From Pyrenula massariospora (taxonomy: Eukaryota; Ascomycota; Eurotiomycetes; Pyrenulales; Pyrenulaceae): a DNA stretch of 64,000 nt. Positions 20,562 to 33,055 of the stretch are shown here, in pieces (within the stretch, counting starts at the first letter, position 1; the number at the start of each line of letters is the position of its first letter). The position numbers and the translations under genes are program-made. The notes under the pieces are model-generated. The model was given only the letters and a program-made list of their open reading frames with translations. It had not been told where the DNA came from and ran no database searches. The stretch covers positions 930,001 to 994,000 of the forward strand of contig JAGFMI010000013.1 of NCBI GenBank assembly GCA_021030905.1, written 5' to 3'.

Positions 20562-23500
20562 TCATAGGGCTAGATCTTCTATACTAGCGCCGTCAAAGTC
20601 GAAGAGATCTCCAGATGAGTACGCTTCCAGGAGATTGGCCTGGTGAGATTCCAGCAAGCGCCGCGCCGCAAAATGACCATTCTCTGAAGCAAGGTCTCGT
20701 GCTCTTTCATACTGTCTACTCCCTGGTCCGACGACCAGCGCTCCCGAGTTCAAAAGGAATTGTAGCATATCGATCCGTCCATGCTCAGCCGCCCCTTCAA
20801 GTGCTGTTCTCCCTCCTACCTTTGCTGGTGAGGCGTTGATTTCAGCTCCCTTCTTCACCAATAAAGATGCAACGCCAAGGTGTCCACGAATCGCCGCGAA
20901 TTGGAGTGCAGTTGCTCCTCTTTGATCGTATGGAGGTGAATTCACGTCAGCACCATGTTCTAGGAGCAATTCTATTATATCCAGGTTGCCAAACTCCACC
21001 GCGGATTGCAAAGGTGTACGTGAGACACAGGAAAATTGATTTGGATTCACATCGGCTCCGGCAGCAATCAGTGTCTCAACTAGCCTCAAGCTCTTTTGCT
21101 TAATGGCTGCAATAAGAGCAGTTTCAAATGGATCCTCGGACACAATCTTGTTGGGATCTGCTCCACCGCCTAAAAGCATGTGTACCATCCAAAGATCCTT
21201 GCTCTTATCAAACTCGATTGCGTTTCCGAAAGCAGAAGTCCATTCACCAAGTATATATCTGTATCCGGGATCACCTTCTTTGAGGTCTTGGGTTCTTATC
21301 ACAGCATTCGGATCTACGCCACTCAAGAGCAGCGCCTCAATCACGACCATATTTGATAATTCAACGGCGCGGCGTAACGCTGGAGAGCCAAATCCACTCG
21401 AGATATGTTGACATCGATCTTTTCTAGAGGCCAAAAGCACCTGTACAAGTTCGAGACTTTGAGAAATCGCCGCAATACTTAATGACCGCTCATCCACCTG
21501 TGCGCCAAGGTTGAGGAGATACCGGACCATGTCAACATCATTGTTTCGAACGGCAGCCGTGAGAGGGGGATGGCCAGGTATATTAGCATGAGCATTAACG
21601 TCGGCGCCGGCATTGATTAAGAGTTGGATAGTGTCAAGATCACGATTTTTGACCGCTAGAGACAGTGCTGTGCTTTTTCCTGTTATTGATGGTGCATTGA
21701 TGTCAGCTCCCGCTTCGATTATAATCTGGATTAATGGGCAGTGACCCCATGCTACAGCCTCTGGCAGTACGGAAAGGACCACACCGAAGTCATAATTCTT
21801 CAGACGCTTATTTCGGACATTGACCGCTGCTCCGGCAGCCAAGAGTTTCTGCGAAAGATGGACATCTTCCCGACGTATTGCCTCCAACAGTGGCGTGGTA
21901 TTCGACGTGGAGTCCCAGGCGTTAGCGTGTGCGCCAGACGTAAGAAGCATTTCAGCGATTTCGCTCTGACCGCTAGCAATCGCTTCACAAAGAGAGGAGC
22001 CTAAAGACTGAACAACGCTATCGTGATATGCTGAATTTTCGTCGAGAAGGAAACGAAGCATCGGAATGTCTCTTCTACCAACAACAGCCTTAACAGCCTT
22101 AGCTAGAAGACCATGGGCTTGGAGCTTGATAGAGGATGCAGACAAGATGTCAACTACGTCTCTCTTGCCGTGAAGTATGGCTGCAACAAACGCCGTGCTG
22201 CGGCCTCTTTCTTGTAGACTACCCTTTGTGGATTCCAGCAGGAGCCACAAAATCTCGAATTTGCCATGTTTTGCCGCTTCTTCAATAATTCTGTGTGTGA
22301 CGCAGGCTCCAAAACCAAGCAATAAATTAAAAACATCCAAACCCTGATTTTCGACTGCAACGATAAGTGCTGGCTCGGTGATATGCGCTCCATATTCCAG
22401 TAGTAATTGGATTAATTCAGCGCAGGGACTATACATCGCCTTTTGAAGTATTGTGAGCGTGCTGCCATCCTCATCGTCAATCTTTGTAGCATGCACGTCA
22501 GCGCCAGCTTGAAGTAGATACCGAACAGTTGAGATGACTTCAGATGTAGAGCTTCGACTTGAAAGTGCTGCCATGAGTGGAGTCTCACCATCTTTGTCCA
22601 TAAAATTTGGATCCGCTCCCTTTGATAAAAGGATGCCGACCAGCACTAAATGACATTCGTCAGCAGCGGAAATTAGTGGAGATTCCGCTGGACTTGGATT
22701 GACAATTGCGCCAGCACGAAGCAGAGCTTGTACAATTTCAAGTCCATCATCCTCCAGATCTTCTTCCTCGTCCAAGTTATCTTGCTTGTCCAAATAATTC
22801 TCCTCGTCCAAGTTATCTTCCTCGTCCAAATAATTCTCCTCGTCCAAGTTATCTTCCTTGTCCAAATAACTCTCCTCATCCCAGTAATCTCCGATCATAG
22901 AGTTAATTGCAGTTGTCAAAGCAGATCTAGTGTCTGGCGGACTTTTGTTGACATCTGCTCCAGCATCTAATAGCACTCTCACGAGTTGCAGACTCTGTAG
23001 CTCGCAAGCTTTCTGTAGAGGAGTCTTGAGACGAGGCCACTTTGTAAAGTTTCTCGGCTCGTTGAGATCAAGGCCATAATCTAAGATCTTTTTAACTGTT
23101 CGAGTGTCCCGTCTCTTGATCGCTAGAGTAAACAAGTGCTCCGCGAGTGCTTCTGTGGTTGGCCCAGCGATTGACAATAGATGATCAAGAAAATCTTCAC
23201 CCAGCCGACCTTTGATAATCCATTTGTAAATGTCCATGCTGATACCTGTCTTTAGCTCCAAGAGCTTATTTGATACCATGAAAATAGCAAGATTCAAGAA
23301 AGCAAGCACAGCTGAAGGTTGACTTTGCGATGTGATCGTTTGAGTGTCTGTAAAATGGCTAGACAACAATGGTCCTGACAACAACGCTTCGACACTTCTG
23401 CTGAAAGATTTTGTGCGGTCCTCCCCGTTAGCTCGTTTTAGAAAGTGGTTCATAAGGTTCGTCTGAAAGCGTTGAAAAATTGCCATGGAGGATGAGCCAT

Positions 23501-24309
23501 CGCTTGTTGGAGTATTTGCGCTAGAATTCACTATACGCACCAGATTAGCAAACTTCTTCGGATTTCACGTGATGGTGAGCTAATCGCAGCTAATACCATT
23601 TCTGTTTCGGGGATATCGTTCATCTTTAAGAACAGTGTAACAACTAGGATCCATCGTACCTTCTAAATTGACTTTGGATTTGAATTGTGTGAATGGGAGG
23701 GAGTCTATTAAAGTTTGCACGTAGCTCGTGGTCGTCGACGTGAAAAGCACCGGTTCTGCTGAATGTCTTTGTGGTTCGAACTTGTCATGCGCAGCTGACG
23801 GAGTGCAAATCGCAATCCCTTCTGGTGTTTGTGGTGACGGTGCTAATTTAACGATGAGAAATACTTCCAGATATAGACATGTTTGTGTGACTTTACATGA
23901 GTGGTGCCTCCCAGAAACAGAACCATATCTTGAAATGCCTTTTTTAACCGCTTTAGGGTTCATTTGGGATCCATAAAGGTAAATATCACTGTCCTTGTTT
24001 TCTCTTTTTCGGTTGTAAATTTTGGGTATTACCACCCTCCACTCGTTTTTCGTCAAATTCTTTCGGAAGTTCCAACCCTTAAGGTGGCGCTCAAATTGCG
24101 CCTTGCTTTTGAGATTCAGCTCTCCTTCACACTGGAGGGGAGAGGCACTTCATTGGAACTTACGTTGCCTTAAATCGGTATTTGCACTCCATTTCTTCCA
24201 TGACCTCTCCAAGGCTGCGATCTTCCACAAGGTACATTGCCCGGATTGGCTCTCTATAGGTCTCCCATAATGACTCTGGAGCTTTACTATTGGCCACCGA
24301 GTCAGACAT
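20562..24309 (-). CDS. Clr5-domain ankyrin-repeat protein
   Basis: Three exons: 24309-24164, 24105-23597 and 23530-20562, with introns of 58 and 66 nt. About 1,207 residues. Residues 1-75 form a Clr5 domain: SLWETYREPIRAMYLVED, EVMEEMECKYRFKAT joined over the first intron to KAQFERHLKGWNFRKN, then a basic stretch. This fungal domain is thought to mediate DNA or protein binding in heterochromatin-linked and ankyrin proteins. The large third exon carries more than ten ankyrin repeats (VRVLLDAGADVN, LNAGADVNAHA, LIAAGADVNPNQ, LLEHGADVNSPP). Within an early repeat an acidic minisatellite is inserted in frame (22755-22880 region). No transmembrane segments. The reading frame is long and intact, so the gene is probably functional; the binding partner is unknown. 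Confidence 0.88.
22755..22883 (-). repeat. In-frame 18-nt minisatellite inside the Clr5-ANK gene
   Basis: About seven copies of an 18-nt unit encode six-residue units such as NYLDEE and DNLDEE, ending in EEDLEDD. Pairs alternate, so a 36-nt higher-order unit is visible. Copies are nearly identical, showing recent expansion, and all keep the frame. Confidence 0.85.
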
Positions 24310-26376
24310 CTCGATGTTCAGAGTTATTGGAAAGAACGTGGGAAGAACGCTCAAGGATCCGGAAAGATTCTTTCGGAGCTCAATTAACAAAATTAAGAAA
24401 AGAAATTCGGTGAAAGTATGCGTAGAGGACGTTGAAAGGTTTTCCAGACTTATGCGACTACAATGAGTGAGCAAAAGGTTTGCGCACTGCCCAAGTGGTC
24501 TTGAACTGGTTCTTTATACGTCTGCTGGCGGATTAAATAAGAAGCAATGATCATTGGATGTTCCCAAAATCTTGCGTTGTGTAACCCAGGCTTTGGCAGC
24601 GATTCCGTAGCCTTGTCCAAAATCTGAGGTGTCTCCGAACGCCACTGCCTTCCTGTCGCTTGCATCCTCCAATTCCCCTGCAGTTTTTCCTAGACACAAG
24701 GCTATCTGCCCAAAATCGTGGGGCCATTTTGCTGCGTATCCTTCCCACCAAGGGCTGCTCTCCAAGATAGACTGGCTGGCTCAGGAGGCGTGGGTGATCG
24801 CCAAGTTTGGTGGCCGCACCGACGGGCTCAATGTACACCGAGGATGAAGGCTTTGTATGGATGGTTTTACCGCAAGTGGAATATGAAGCCAAAATTGTCC
24901 AAATCCTCGTTGGTGTCTTGCGTGGCCTTCTTGAGGGCATCAAGTGGCTAGAGACTCGGTAAGATCAGACGACAGTATCTAATTTCGGGGCGCAATAATA
25001 AGTGGCAGCTCAGTGAGCGTTCCTGCCGCAGGTGCCTAGCTTTCACGTGCAACCCCCCCCCCCCCCCAAAACGCCGGTGTTTGCGGCTTACATCCCGTGC
25101 CAAAACATGGTTAGTATCGCCCCCCACTAGACTAACCAATAGGGACGATTTCTGTCACCCAGCCCTCGTCTGGAAGTCATACACGTCTTTTTGGAACATG
25201 TTGGCACTTTGATCACGCTCCTCACCGCCGCCTCGTTCTGTAGATCTGTGAGCGACCAGTATTCTGGCGCATCACCAATGACTGTCCACCATTGCAGGGC
25301 CGGGTAGGACAAGCCCCGAATAACCTGCCACGGTGCCGAAAGTCGCAAGGATCCCTTAAAATTAACTCCTACTTTCTTCTTTTCTTGAGTACATGTCTCA
25401 TTGTAAAATTTTCGAAGATCTTTGCCCCCTTCATTGCCAGTGCTTTACTGTTTGACCGCCACTGCGTGAAACCTACATTATCCTCCCGTCCCCGGTCCTT
25501 TCCCTAAACCAGCGCATTACCACCTCCGCAAAGCTAAAACCCCTTGTCCCAAGGTGTCCCTCTTTCGCAAAGCCGTAACGAGCTCACCAGGCCTATCTAA
25601 TCCACCTCCGAAGACACCAACTTTACACCTTCTATGTCCGACAACCGATCCTGACTCTCAGGCGGGAATGCCTGGGGAGCAGACCCGTGCGGTACCACCA
25701 GCTCGCCGGAGGACAGAAGACAAGGGGCACAGCTTATCCTGCGGATGAATTTACATAGCTCGATACTAGCTTTTGATTATGCATCTTACGACGACGAGGA
25801 TAAGGAAGAGATGGCTGAAGAGGATGGAGAGGACGAAGATGCCTGGGATGGAGATCTGCCAACAAGCTTTGATAAGAGAAGTTCATAGATTCCACTCCAT
25901 ACTTGAATCGCAATGGGTCACATTATTTATCCTTGTTCTCAATATAGGTATGGGAATGTCGAAAGGTCCTGCCAGTGCCAAAAAGCAGGATACATCGCTA
26001 GATTCACTTGATACTACCTATGATTAAAATTTCAGAAGTCGAAAATCGTGCGTTTTGACACGAAATTCTATTCATCGCCTAGCGGAAGAGACTATCTGCG
26101 GTGCTGGCAATCATTCCACGTGGGAGCATTCTGCCTTCTCTCACGAAAGGTAGCTCATCGTACAAGAAGAAAGACACCAGAAGACCCCCGCCCGTCGCTG
26201 TCACGTATTTCTGCAGCTGCATAGATTCTCTAGCCACCTTTTCCCAGCTCTATGAAATGGCAACTCGTCCTCCAAACGTTGCAACAACTCGACAACACTG
26301 ACGATGTTATATTTGAGAATCCTTAAAGCCTTAGCACAAGAGACAGCAGAATCTGCGATCTTCATATGATTACCTC
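24310..26376. other. Gene-poor region with decayed open frames and a poly-C run
   Basis: On the minus strand at 24514-24943 overlapping frames (SPWWEGYAAKWPHDF, DTSDFGQGYGIAAKAWV) look like former coding sequence, but I cannot name a family. A run of about 17 C residues lies at 25053-25070. Near 25770 a plus-strand acidic frame (YDDEDKEEMAEEDGEDED) is short and isolated. No intact gene is supported. Confidence 0.35.
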
Positions 26377-27255
26377 TCAGATTGCAAGCGGATGGTCAAT
26401 ATCCTCCAGCCAATCCTTGGTCTCTTCAGCCTTGGCTTCCTCCCACGTAAGGAAACCGATCCAGATCCAGTTGAGTAGCTCCCCAGTCTTTCGACCGCGG
26501 TGACGAAATTGATCATCCCCAACGCTATTGCTGCCAAGTCTTACGAACAGTAACCCTTTTTCTTTCCAGTCGGCGTCAGCCACGGCAAACATGGCCTTAT
26601 CGAGATTCTTGTTAGTAGCAGTTGCGACATGGTCCGCTTTGATCTGTTCGAAGGTCTTGCCGTCGCCAGAGAGGCCGACATATCTCTGATGATGGTATAC
26701 ACCACAATTTGCGCCAGCGCCAGGGCAGAACCAGTCCATACCACCGTCAAGCTGGTGAAGTAGTAGCTCAAATGCGCTCTTGCCTGACCTTTGGTCCTTC
26801 TCGCTCCGGTCAGGCAGTAGGTTATATACGGCAAAGGTGCAGCCTGGGCGCAGGGCTGCCTGTGCTGCGTTATCAGGTTCGCGAATCTCATCCCAGTCCA
26901 TATTTGCGGTGATCATATTATCGGCAATCAAACCGGTGTTAGTGTCGACAGGTAGACGCAAAGCATCGTAGCCACGTTCGTTTTTCAAGCCAACAAACAA
27001 CATACCCTTTTCCTCAGCAGGAAGTCTGTCGACAATGAATAAATTTCCCCCATCGATCAGCTGTCCCGCCTGCCGATTATCCTTGTACTTTCCTTTGTGG
27101 TGGGAGGCAATGTCTCGAGCGCTTGTACGAGGGAAGTCCGTAGCAGCTTTATAAGAAGTAGTCTCTCCCAGGAACTTGTCAGGGTCGGTGTCAAGCTTGT
27201 AGATAATTTGATCCAGGTTGTCCGCCTCGGCGAGGTTGTACATTAAGATAGTCAT
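26377..27255 (-). CDS. Uncharacterised protein with two similar halves (292 residues)
   Basis: Single-exon, soluble and acidic protein with no signal peptide or membrane segment. I do not recognise a named domain. It appears to hold an internal duplication: near residues 73-130 LPAEEKGMLFVGLKNERGYD is followed by an NMDWDEIRE end, and near residues 225-280 DADWKEKGLLFVRLGSN is followed by FLTWEEAKAE. Between them is a Cys-containing segment (DWFCPGAGANCGVYHHQRYV). An upstream in-frame ATG at 27255 was taken as start; the Met five codons later is possible. The clean frame and duplication support a real gene, but no role can be assigned. Confidence 0.72.
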   Translation of the reverse strand: MTILMYNLAEADNLDQIIYKLDTDPDKFLGETTSYKAATDFPRTSARDIASHHKGKYKDNRQAGQLIDGGNLFIVDRLPAEEKGMLFVGLKNERGYDALRLPVDTNTGLIADNMITANMDWDEIREPDNAAQAALRPGCTFAVYNLLPDRSEKDQRSGKSAFELLLHQLDGGMDWFCPGAGANCGVYHHQRYVGLSGDGKTFEQIKADHVATATNKNLDKAMFAVADADWKEKGLLFVRLGSNSVGDDQFRHRGRKTGELLNWIWIGFLTWEEAKAEETKDWLEDIDHPLAI

Positions 27256-28323
27256 GCTTGCACTTGCTGTGAAGCGGAAGCGCGTAGAGATGTGTTGGAA
27301 AGTAAAATGAACGTGTAATTGACTGGAGCATACGAGTAGGGAGATGTTTGAAGTAATGGAAAGATCAAAGATGAATCTTTGGTGATGAAGGTACCTAAGA
27401 GAAATAAAAGGTGACAGCAGCCTACTTGTAAGCGTCCTACCATCAGTATGAATATCTTTACTCTACGTTCAACAAACTCTCAAAGCTTCCGCAAGGATAC
27501 CAGTGTTCTGCATATGGCAATATGCAATAGGATTGATTATTTACCGTGGTAAAGATCCCACAGTATCGCTCGATATCTTGTTGGATGTCGATTAAGTGGT
27601 GGCAGAAGTGGGAGGATCGCAGCGTTGACTAATGTAGCTTCTTCCATCACTCGCTGAATAGCGGGAAAATCTTAAGGATTTGCAAAGCAGCCTCAATATG
27701 TTCATCTCACAGAGTACGGGTAATCTGATGCAAACGACATATTGGCGCGTCCATAGGCCTGCTGCTTCAGAAAAGCTTATGAGCAGCGGAAAAGATCATG
27801 ACCTGGCATACATTCCCAACCATGTCCGCCAAGCCGAAGATCCCGCCTTAAGGTCTCAATGGTGTTGCCTAGAGCTTCGAGCTTCAAAACTCCTACTAGG
27901 AAATGCAATGCATGATAACCCACAAAGCTCAATCATTCTCACATCTCCAGCGAGAGCAATAGTCTCGTGACGCGTCGCAAGTCAAGTCTGCTGCTTCACT
28001 TGTAGCTTAGACGGCATCCAACAACCCAGCCTCGGCCAGCACAGCCTCATCTGTTGGAATACCTTCATTATTCCGTCACCCATTTTGCTCTTGCCCTATC
28101 TCTCTTGTCTAATCTAGACAGATTTGTTTTAATTAGCAGCATATTTTGGTTATTGCTCACGGTCCTATTATGCTCATAGAAGAGATTCCTTAATTTAATC
28201 TCTTCCTCGCCTCAGTGGATGTTGGGAGGGAGGTCGCCGTGAGAAAGACTACTAAAATATACTTTAACGGGCCATTTACAAGACCTTCTTGTTTCGTGAC
28301 CTCCGTCCAGGCGAATCGCTCCA
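27256..28323. other. Divergent intergenic region
   Basis: Lies between the two-repeat protein gene (minus) and the F-box-like gene (plus), so it should hold both promoters. A 96-residue open frame at 27680-27970 has no family features. Nothing else seen. Confidence 0.4.
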
Positions 28324-29088
28324 ATGGCTCCCCCAATAAATACAAGCTCTAAGACGAACCTCGACGCTCTCCCTCAGGACATCCAAATCCTGATCTACAC
28401 CCACCTCACCTCCCTCCAAGACCTATACTCTCTCCTCCTAACCTCCCGCTCCCTCCACACAGTCTGGTCCACCTCCGCCCCTGCAATCTGCACCATCCTC
28501 CTCCCCAACATCCTCCCCTCCTACCCCACCGCCCAATCTCTCCTCACCACCCAACTCACCCACCACCCCTCCCTCAAATCCACCCCCCACCACACCCTCC
28601 TCCTCCGCAACGCCCACCTCGCCGCCCTCACCTGCACCGCCTACGAATCCCACCACGCGCACCTCCTCCGCAGCGGCCGCGGCTTCGTCGACGTGCACCC
28701 CCCGCACCTCACCCCTTCCGAAAAACTCCGCCTCACCCACGCCTACTACCTCTACGCCACCTTCCTCGCCCTCCCCGCTGCGTCGCGGTCGTCCTTCATC
28801 GCCCCGCTCACCCTCCGCACGCTCGCGCTCGTCAACGACCTCGCGCGCTTCTTCCTGCTCAACCCGCCCGCCTTGGTCCTCGAGGCCTACAGCGCGGGTG
28901 GGGAGAGGGAGAGGGTGGAGGAGGAGTGGACGAAGGGGTGGGAGAGCTGGAATGGGTATTGGATGGGGAAGGTGGAGAAGGTTAACGGGGGAAGGTTGGG
29001 GAGCTTGCCGGATTGGCCCAAGGTGGAGGATTATATGGTGTGGGATCATTTGGGGGGGTATCAGGAGCAGTATCCGGATCGGGCGTGA
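28324..29088 (+). CDS. F-box-like protein (254 residues)
   Basis: Probable substrate adaptor for an SCF-type ubiquitin ligase. Near the N-terminus LDALPQDIQILIYTHLTSLQ and DLYSLLLTSRSLHTVWS match an F-box (LP.ei...I...L.s..dL..L..tcr.l). The rest is helical with no clear WD or LRR repeats; the C-terminal part has WNGYWMGKVEKVNGG and DYMVWDHLGGYQEQY. Single exon. The coding strand is extremely C-rich up to about 28890 and then changes to G-rich. No membrane or signal segments. The F-box call is moderate; partner and substrate are unknown. Confidence 0.75.
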   Translation: MAPPINTSSKTNLDALPQDIQILIYTHLTSLQDLYSLLLTSRSLHTVWSTSAPAICTILLPNILPSYPTAQSLLTTQLTHHPSLKSTPHHTLLLRNAHLAALTCTAYESHHAHLLRSGRGFVDVHPPHLTPSEKLRLTHAYYLYATFLALPAASRSSFIAPLTLRTLALVNDLARFFLLNPPALVLEAYSAGGERERVEEEWTKGWESWNGYWMGKVEKVNGGRLGSLPDWPKVEDYMVWDHLGGYQEQYPDRA

Positions 29089-29748
29089 GGTGAAGAGGGG
29101 AATTTGCGGGAGAGTTGGACGAGGGTTGGTCTTTGAAGGGACTGTATTGGTTATCCTTTGTCTTTGACAAAGGATAGAAACAGTTCATTCGTGCTTCTTG
29201 TTTATCATTCTCGTCATTCGTTCTACACGACTATCGTAATTACGTCCTTATCATCCGAATACGGCCCTCTCGCCTCCTCCATCCCGACTGCGCCAATCCT
29301 CGAGCATCTGCGCGGTCAACACTTTCTAGAATCTCCTTTTCGAACGCCCAGCTCGCAGGACACGCTCGCCTAACCCCCCGAAGCTCGTCTTTTGTGGGGC
29401 AGGATCAATTGGACTTCTGGCTCTGCGCCGAGACATGTGGGGAAGTACATTCGCGACGCGACAGCAGATTGACTGATAGTCAGCGTCGCCATCGGGAAGT
29501 CATTGCCCACTGCAAAGCCGCTGCTTTCCCCGCTCGATAACGATGGTTTGGTCTTCGCGGCCGACGGCTTAAACCGCAGTCTGACGATGTTATTCTAAAT
29601 CCACCACGTCGATGCCCGCAGCATCAGGCCATGGACCGCACTAAACTCCCTTGATAGCCCGATCTCTCACGCCTCCCAGGCTCACCTCACCTCGTCTGAA
29701 GAGGACCAGAAACGGACAGACATTCGAGCCACATGTCTAATCAATCAT
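29089..29748. other. Convergent intergenic region
   Basis: Lies between the 3' ends of the F-box-like gene and the BRE4-type gene. No gene or clear repeat seen. Confidence 0.45.
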
Positions 29749-32700
29749 TCATTCATTCTTCCCCTTCCCACCCCTTAACAAGCTCACCGTCGACCCCTCC
29801 GCCGAACTCTCCTCACTACTCGTCGAAATAACATGAAATGAAAAATCCACTTCCCCAACCAACTTCTTCACCAACTTGATCGACTTCTCAATCTCCTCCT
29901 GGATCAGACTACTCGCAACCTGCAACACCGCAAACGCCGCATAACACGGCTCCGACACATGCGACACGCTCAGCAGGTCCGGCGACGCCTTCTCCAGCTT
30001 CTCGCTCAGATTATACGGCCGCGGGTGGCGCAAGTACGGCGGCAGCGGCTGCGCATTGGTCACGCTGCTGCTCAGCAGCGACAGTATGGACGTGATCTCC
30101 TGCGTGGTAAGATCGAGCTCTGACGCGAACTGGCGGAAGGAGACAAGCCACTCGCTCTCGGCGTCGGACTCTTCGGCCACAAAGGTCTTGGTCGCGTAGG
30201 CGATGAGCGCCATGTAGTTGAACATGTTCTGCATGCTCTGGATGAGGTCGTCGTAGACGCCTTTGGGGAATTTGCCGCCAAAGGTGGGCTCGAAGCGGCT
30301 GAAGCGGGAGGATTCGCGGAGCTTGTCGAGGAGGACAAGGGTTTTGGAGAGGACTTTGTTGCGGGCGCGGGCCAGACGGCCACTGGGGGTTGAGGCGTCG
30401 TCGTCGGCGTCTTTGAGGCCGAGGTGTAGGCGCATGTTGACTGTTGTGTGCACGCAGGAGTAGAAATTGGCAAGGAGGAAGAAGGTAGAGCCGAGGTCTT
30501 TGCGGAGGGTTGCGTGGGTGGTCACAGGGTAGGGGAAGTATGTGAAGACGAAGGCGACAAAAAGGCCACCGGCGACTGCGGCAAGACGGTAGGGCGCGAG
30601 TTCGTAGATTGGGTAGTACGGCTGGCCATTAGAAGTGGCAGCTTTGACGCCAACTTGCTGTACTTGCAATTCGTAACCGACAATCAGAATCGTTGAGACT
30701 ATGGACAAGATAGCCACGATAATGAAGGGCGGAAATTTGACCAAGACGTAGAAACCAAAGAACATGGCAATATACAAGACGGGAAGAACGGCGGCAGGTT
30801 GCTGATCACCGATATACCACACGGCGATTGAAAAGACCATTGCGACTACAGTTCCAAAGAGACGCGAAATGAACCCGTATATGCCCTGACCTGCATGGGC
30901 TCCCATGCTGATAGCGATCATTATTAAGGCCCATAAAACTCGTTGGCGTACGAAGAAATGCTGAGTCTGGTGTAGAAAAGCAAGAATACCGATGGACATT
31001 GTTGCACATGCTGCCCGGAATCCAAACGCAGATGCTGGGGACCCAAGGATTCTTGGTATAGCTCGCAAAGGATCGGTCCATCTTTCATACCAATTCGCCG
31101 GGTCGAGATGCTCTGGGTCTTTACGCGCTTTCAACGAGTCCCCGATATAGATTGTGGCGGCAGTGTCTATAGCTTGGTCGCTATCGGTGTCTTCTGCGGA
31201 GAATGAGCTCACAATCCACTTTCGCAATCTCTTAAAGCCCGGGAGGATGAATCGTTTCTTCTTCATAGTACCGTCTGTGACTCGATCATCTGCCCATCTG
31301 ACCAGAAGCAAGACATTCTTCGACACGGAGAACATGAGATACTCGATGTATAGAATAAGGTACAGCATCTGCTGGTTATGCCGCATGCGGACGTCGTCCT
31401 GAGAGTTAACGATGTCTTTCATCGAGATCTTTTGGGTCGGATCATCCCATAGATTGCTTGGCACTTTGAGTCCCTTTCTGTCACACCAGGTCTTCAAAGT
31501 TGATTCTCTGTGGGAACGAAACTCTTCTATCCTAGTCTCGACAGACTTTACAAATTCTGGATGGCCAGCCGAAACCTCCTGATGGGAGCCGTTTTCTTCG
31601 TCCTCTAGCTGGGCTTTCGGCTGAGGCTCAAAGCCGAGAGTGAAAAGGACGTGGTTGATAGCTTCTTGAAGAGCTTCGTTTAGCTTTTCAGAAGGACTTC
31701 GTGATACAGTCATTATCTCATCCCATTCATCGGTTTGAAGCTCCCTGATAGCTTTGACCGTTTCCTCGGATTCCATCGCACTCCATTCTGCTTGCTTATG
31801 CTGTTTCACAGAGTCCACGATATCAATGAACGTCGTTAGGCCAAAAACAGGAAGGAAGATATTGCGCAATAGGTTATACACCTCTTTCAAGTGATTAGGA
31901 CCCAGGTGGCCATACGCGACCTCTCGTTTCGCGAAACCCAGTTCAGTTCTAATCTTCCCAAAGAGCTCGGCCATTGCTGCCACGTTTTTCCTTGAAGCAT
32001 TTGCTTCATCTGACACTTCAGGGCGAGACTCTGAAAATGAACTGTCCTTTTCGGATTCTTGTCGTCCATGGATCTTATCTCCATTAGGAGTCTGCGTCTG
32101 CTGCGAACGCGAGGCCCTGATGCTTTGCAAATATGCTTGATGCGCCCTCAATCCGTTCTGCGTTAATTTGAGAAAGCCTGCATACTGCATGCAAACAATT
32201 TTCCGAGAGCTCATTGGGAAGATGAAGTATGAAACCGCGGCTGCAATCCCAAACCCTAGGTCTTTATTAGCTACTCATGATGTTCTTGAGTGAAGCCGTC
32301 AAGTTACCAGTCAGAAATGTTTCCAGCAGCCTTTTCACAAACCCCTCAATCTGTGCCACTGTTGCAAACTGCGGAGCATAGGTGGACGCAACAATGGTGA
32401 AAATAGAGTAGATGATACACGGAAATTGAAGCTGAGGTCTGGCCGCCCTGAAAGCATTGGAAATGTATATCGTGAAGAAAAGCCAGATAGCTGCAACAGC
32501 ACTCGCGGAACTGTTGTACCCAGGAGCCTGTTGACCTCCGGAGGCACCTTGCTGACTACCGCTCCGACCGGCGGCTTCCGCCGAATTCTCCCTCGCCTTG
32601 ATGACTGTGTAAAGCTGGAGGAGGCTGAAAGCCGCACCTACACACACAAAAAGCTGAATTTGTCAGTCACCTTAGGCGTAGACTGCCGGGAGAGGACAGA

Positions 32701-33055
32701 CAATATTGAGCAAAGTGTTCTGAGTGAACTTGGCTCGGGGCATAATAGCCATGCTGAGTGTACTCATAATGGCAACCAGGTAACCTAGAGTTGTGAACTT
32801 TCGCGCGAAAGCCGAGCTTTGGTAAGCAGCAAGTGCAATGATCGGCGGCATGCCCCCTTTTACCATGATAATGACGGTTTTCAAGTCAAGACCTATAGCT
32901 TGCCATGTTCGTTTCAAGATATCAGGCCGACTCGGCGGGGTCTGGACATCGTCTTTTTGGTTGATAGCTTCCTCGGTCTTTTCATTCTTCGCACCATGAC
33001 CCGAGCTATGAGTTGAAGCGTGGTCCATCGCAACAATGGTGGTGCTCTGCTCCAA
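29749..33055 (-). CDS. BRE4/ArAE-type multispanning membrane protein
   Basis: Putative transporter related to yeast Bre4 (brefeldin A sensitivity) and to aromatic acid exporter/FUSC proteins. Three exons: 33055-32702, 32653-32308 and 32255-29749; introns of 48 and 52 nt. Joins read LLNI-LFVCVGAAFSLLQLY and LETFLTG-FGIAAAVSYFIFP. Total about 1,068 residues. Layout: N-terminal membrane block with several TMs, a cytosolic linker (charged, about residues 270-600), then a second membrane block (TMSIGILAFLHQTQHFFV, VLWALIMIAISMGAHAGQGI, FYVLVKFPPFIIVAILSIV, LAAVAGGLFVAFVFTYFPYP) and a helical C-terminal part. This half-half architecture is that of the family. Start taken at the first Met of exon 1. 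Substrate is not known. Confidence 0.88.

Noticed and set aside
25053-25070. Poly-C run (also at 46807-46822) as a possible functional element
   Set aside because: Homopolymers are prone to slippage and assembly error; no associated structure.
28438-29049. 203-codon minus-strand frame rich in Gly/Glu/Val
   Set aside because: Antisense of the C-rich F-box-like gene; composition follows from the skew.
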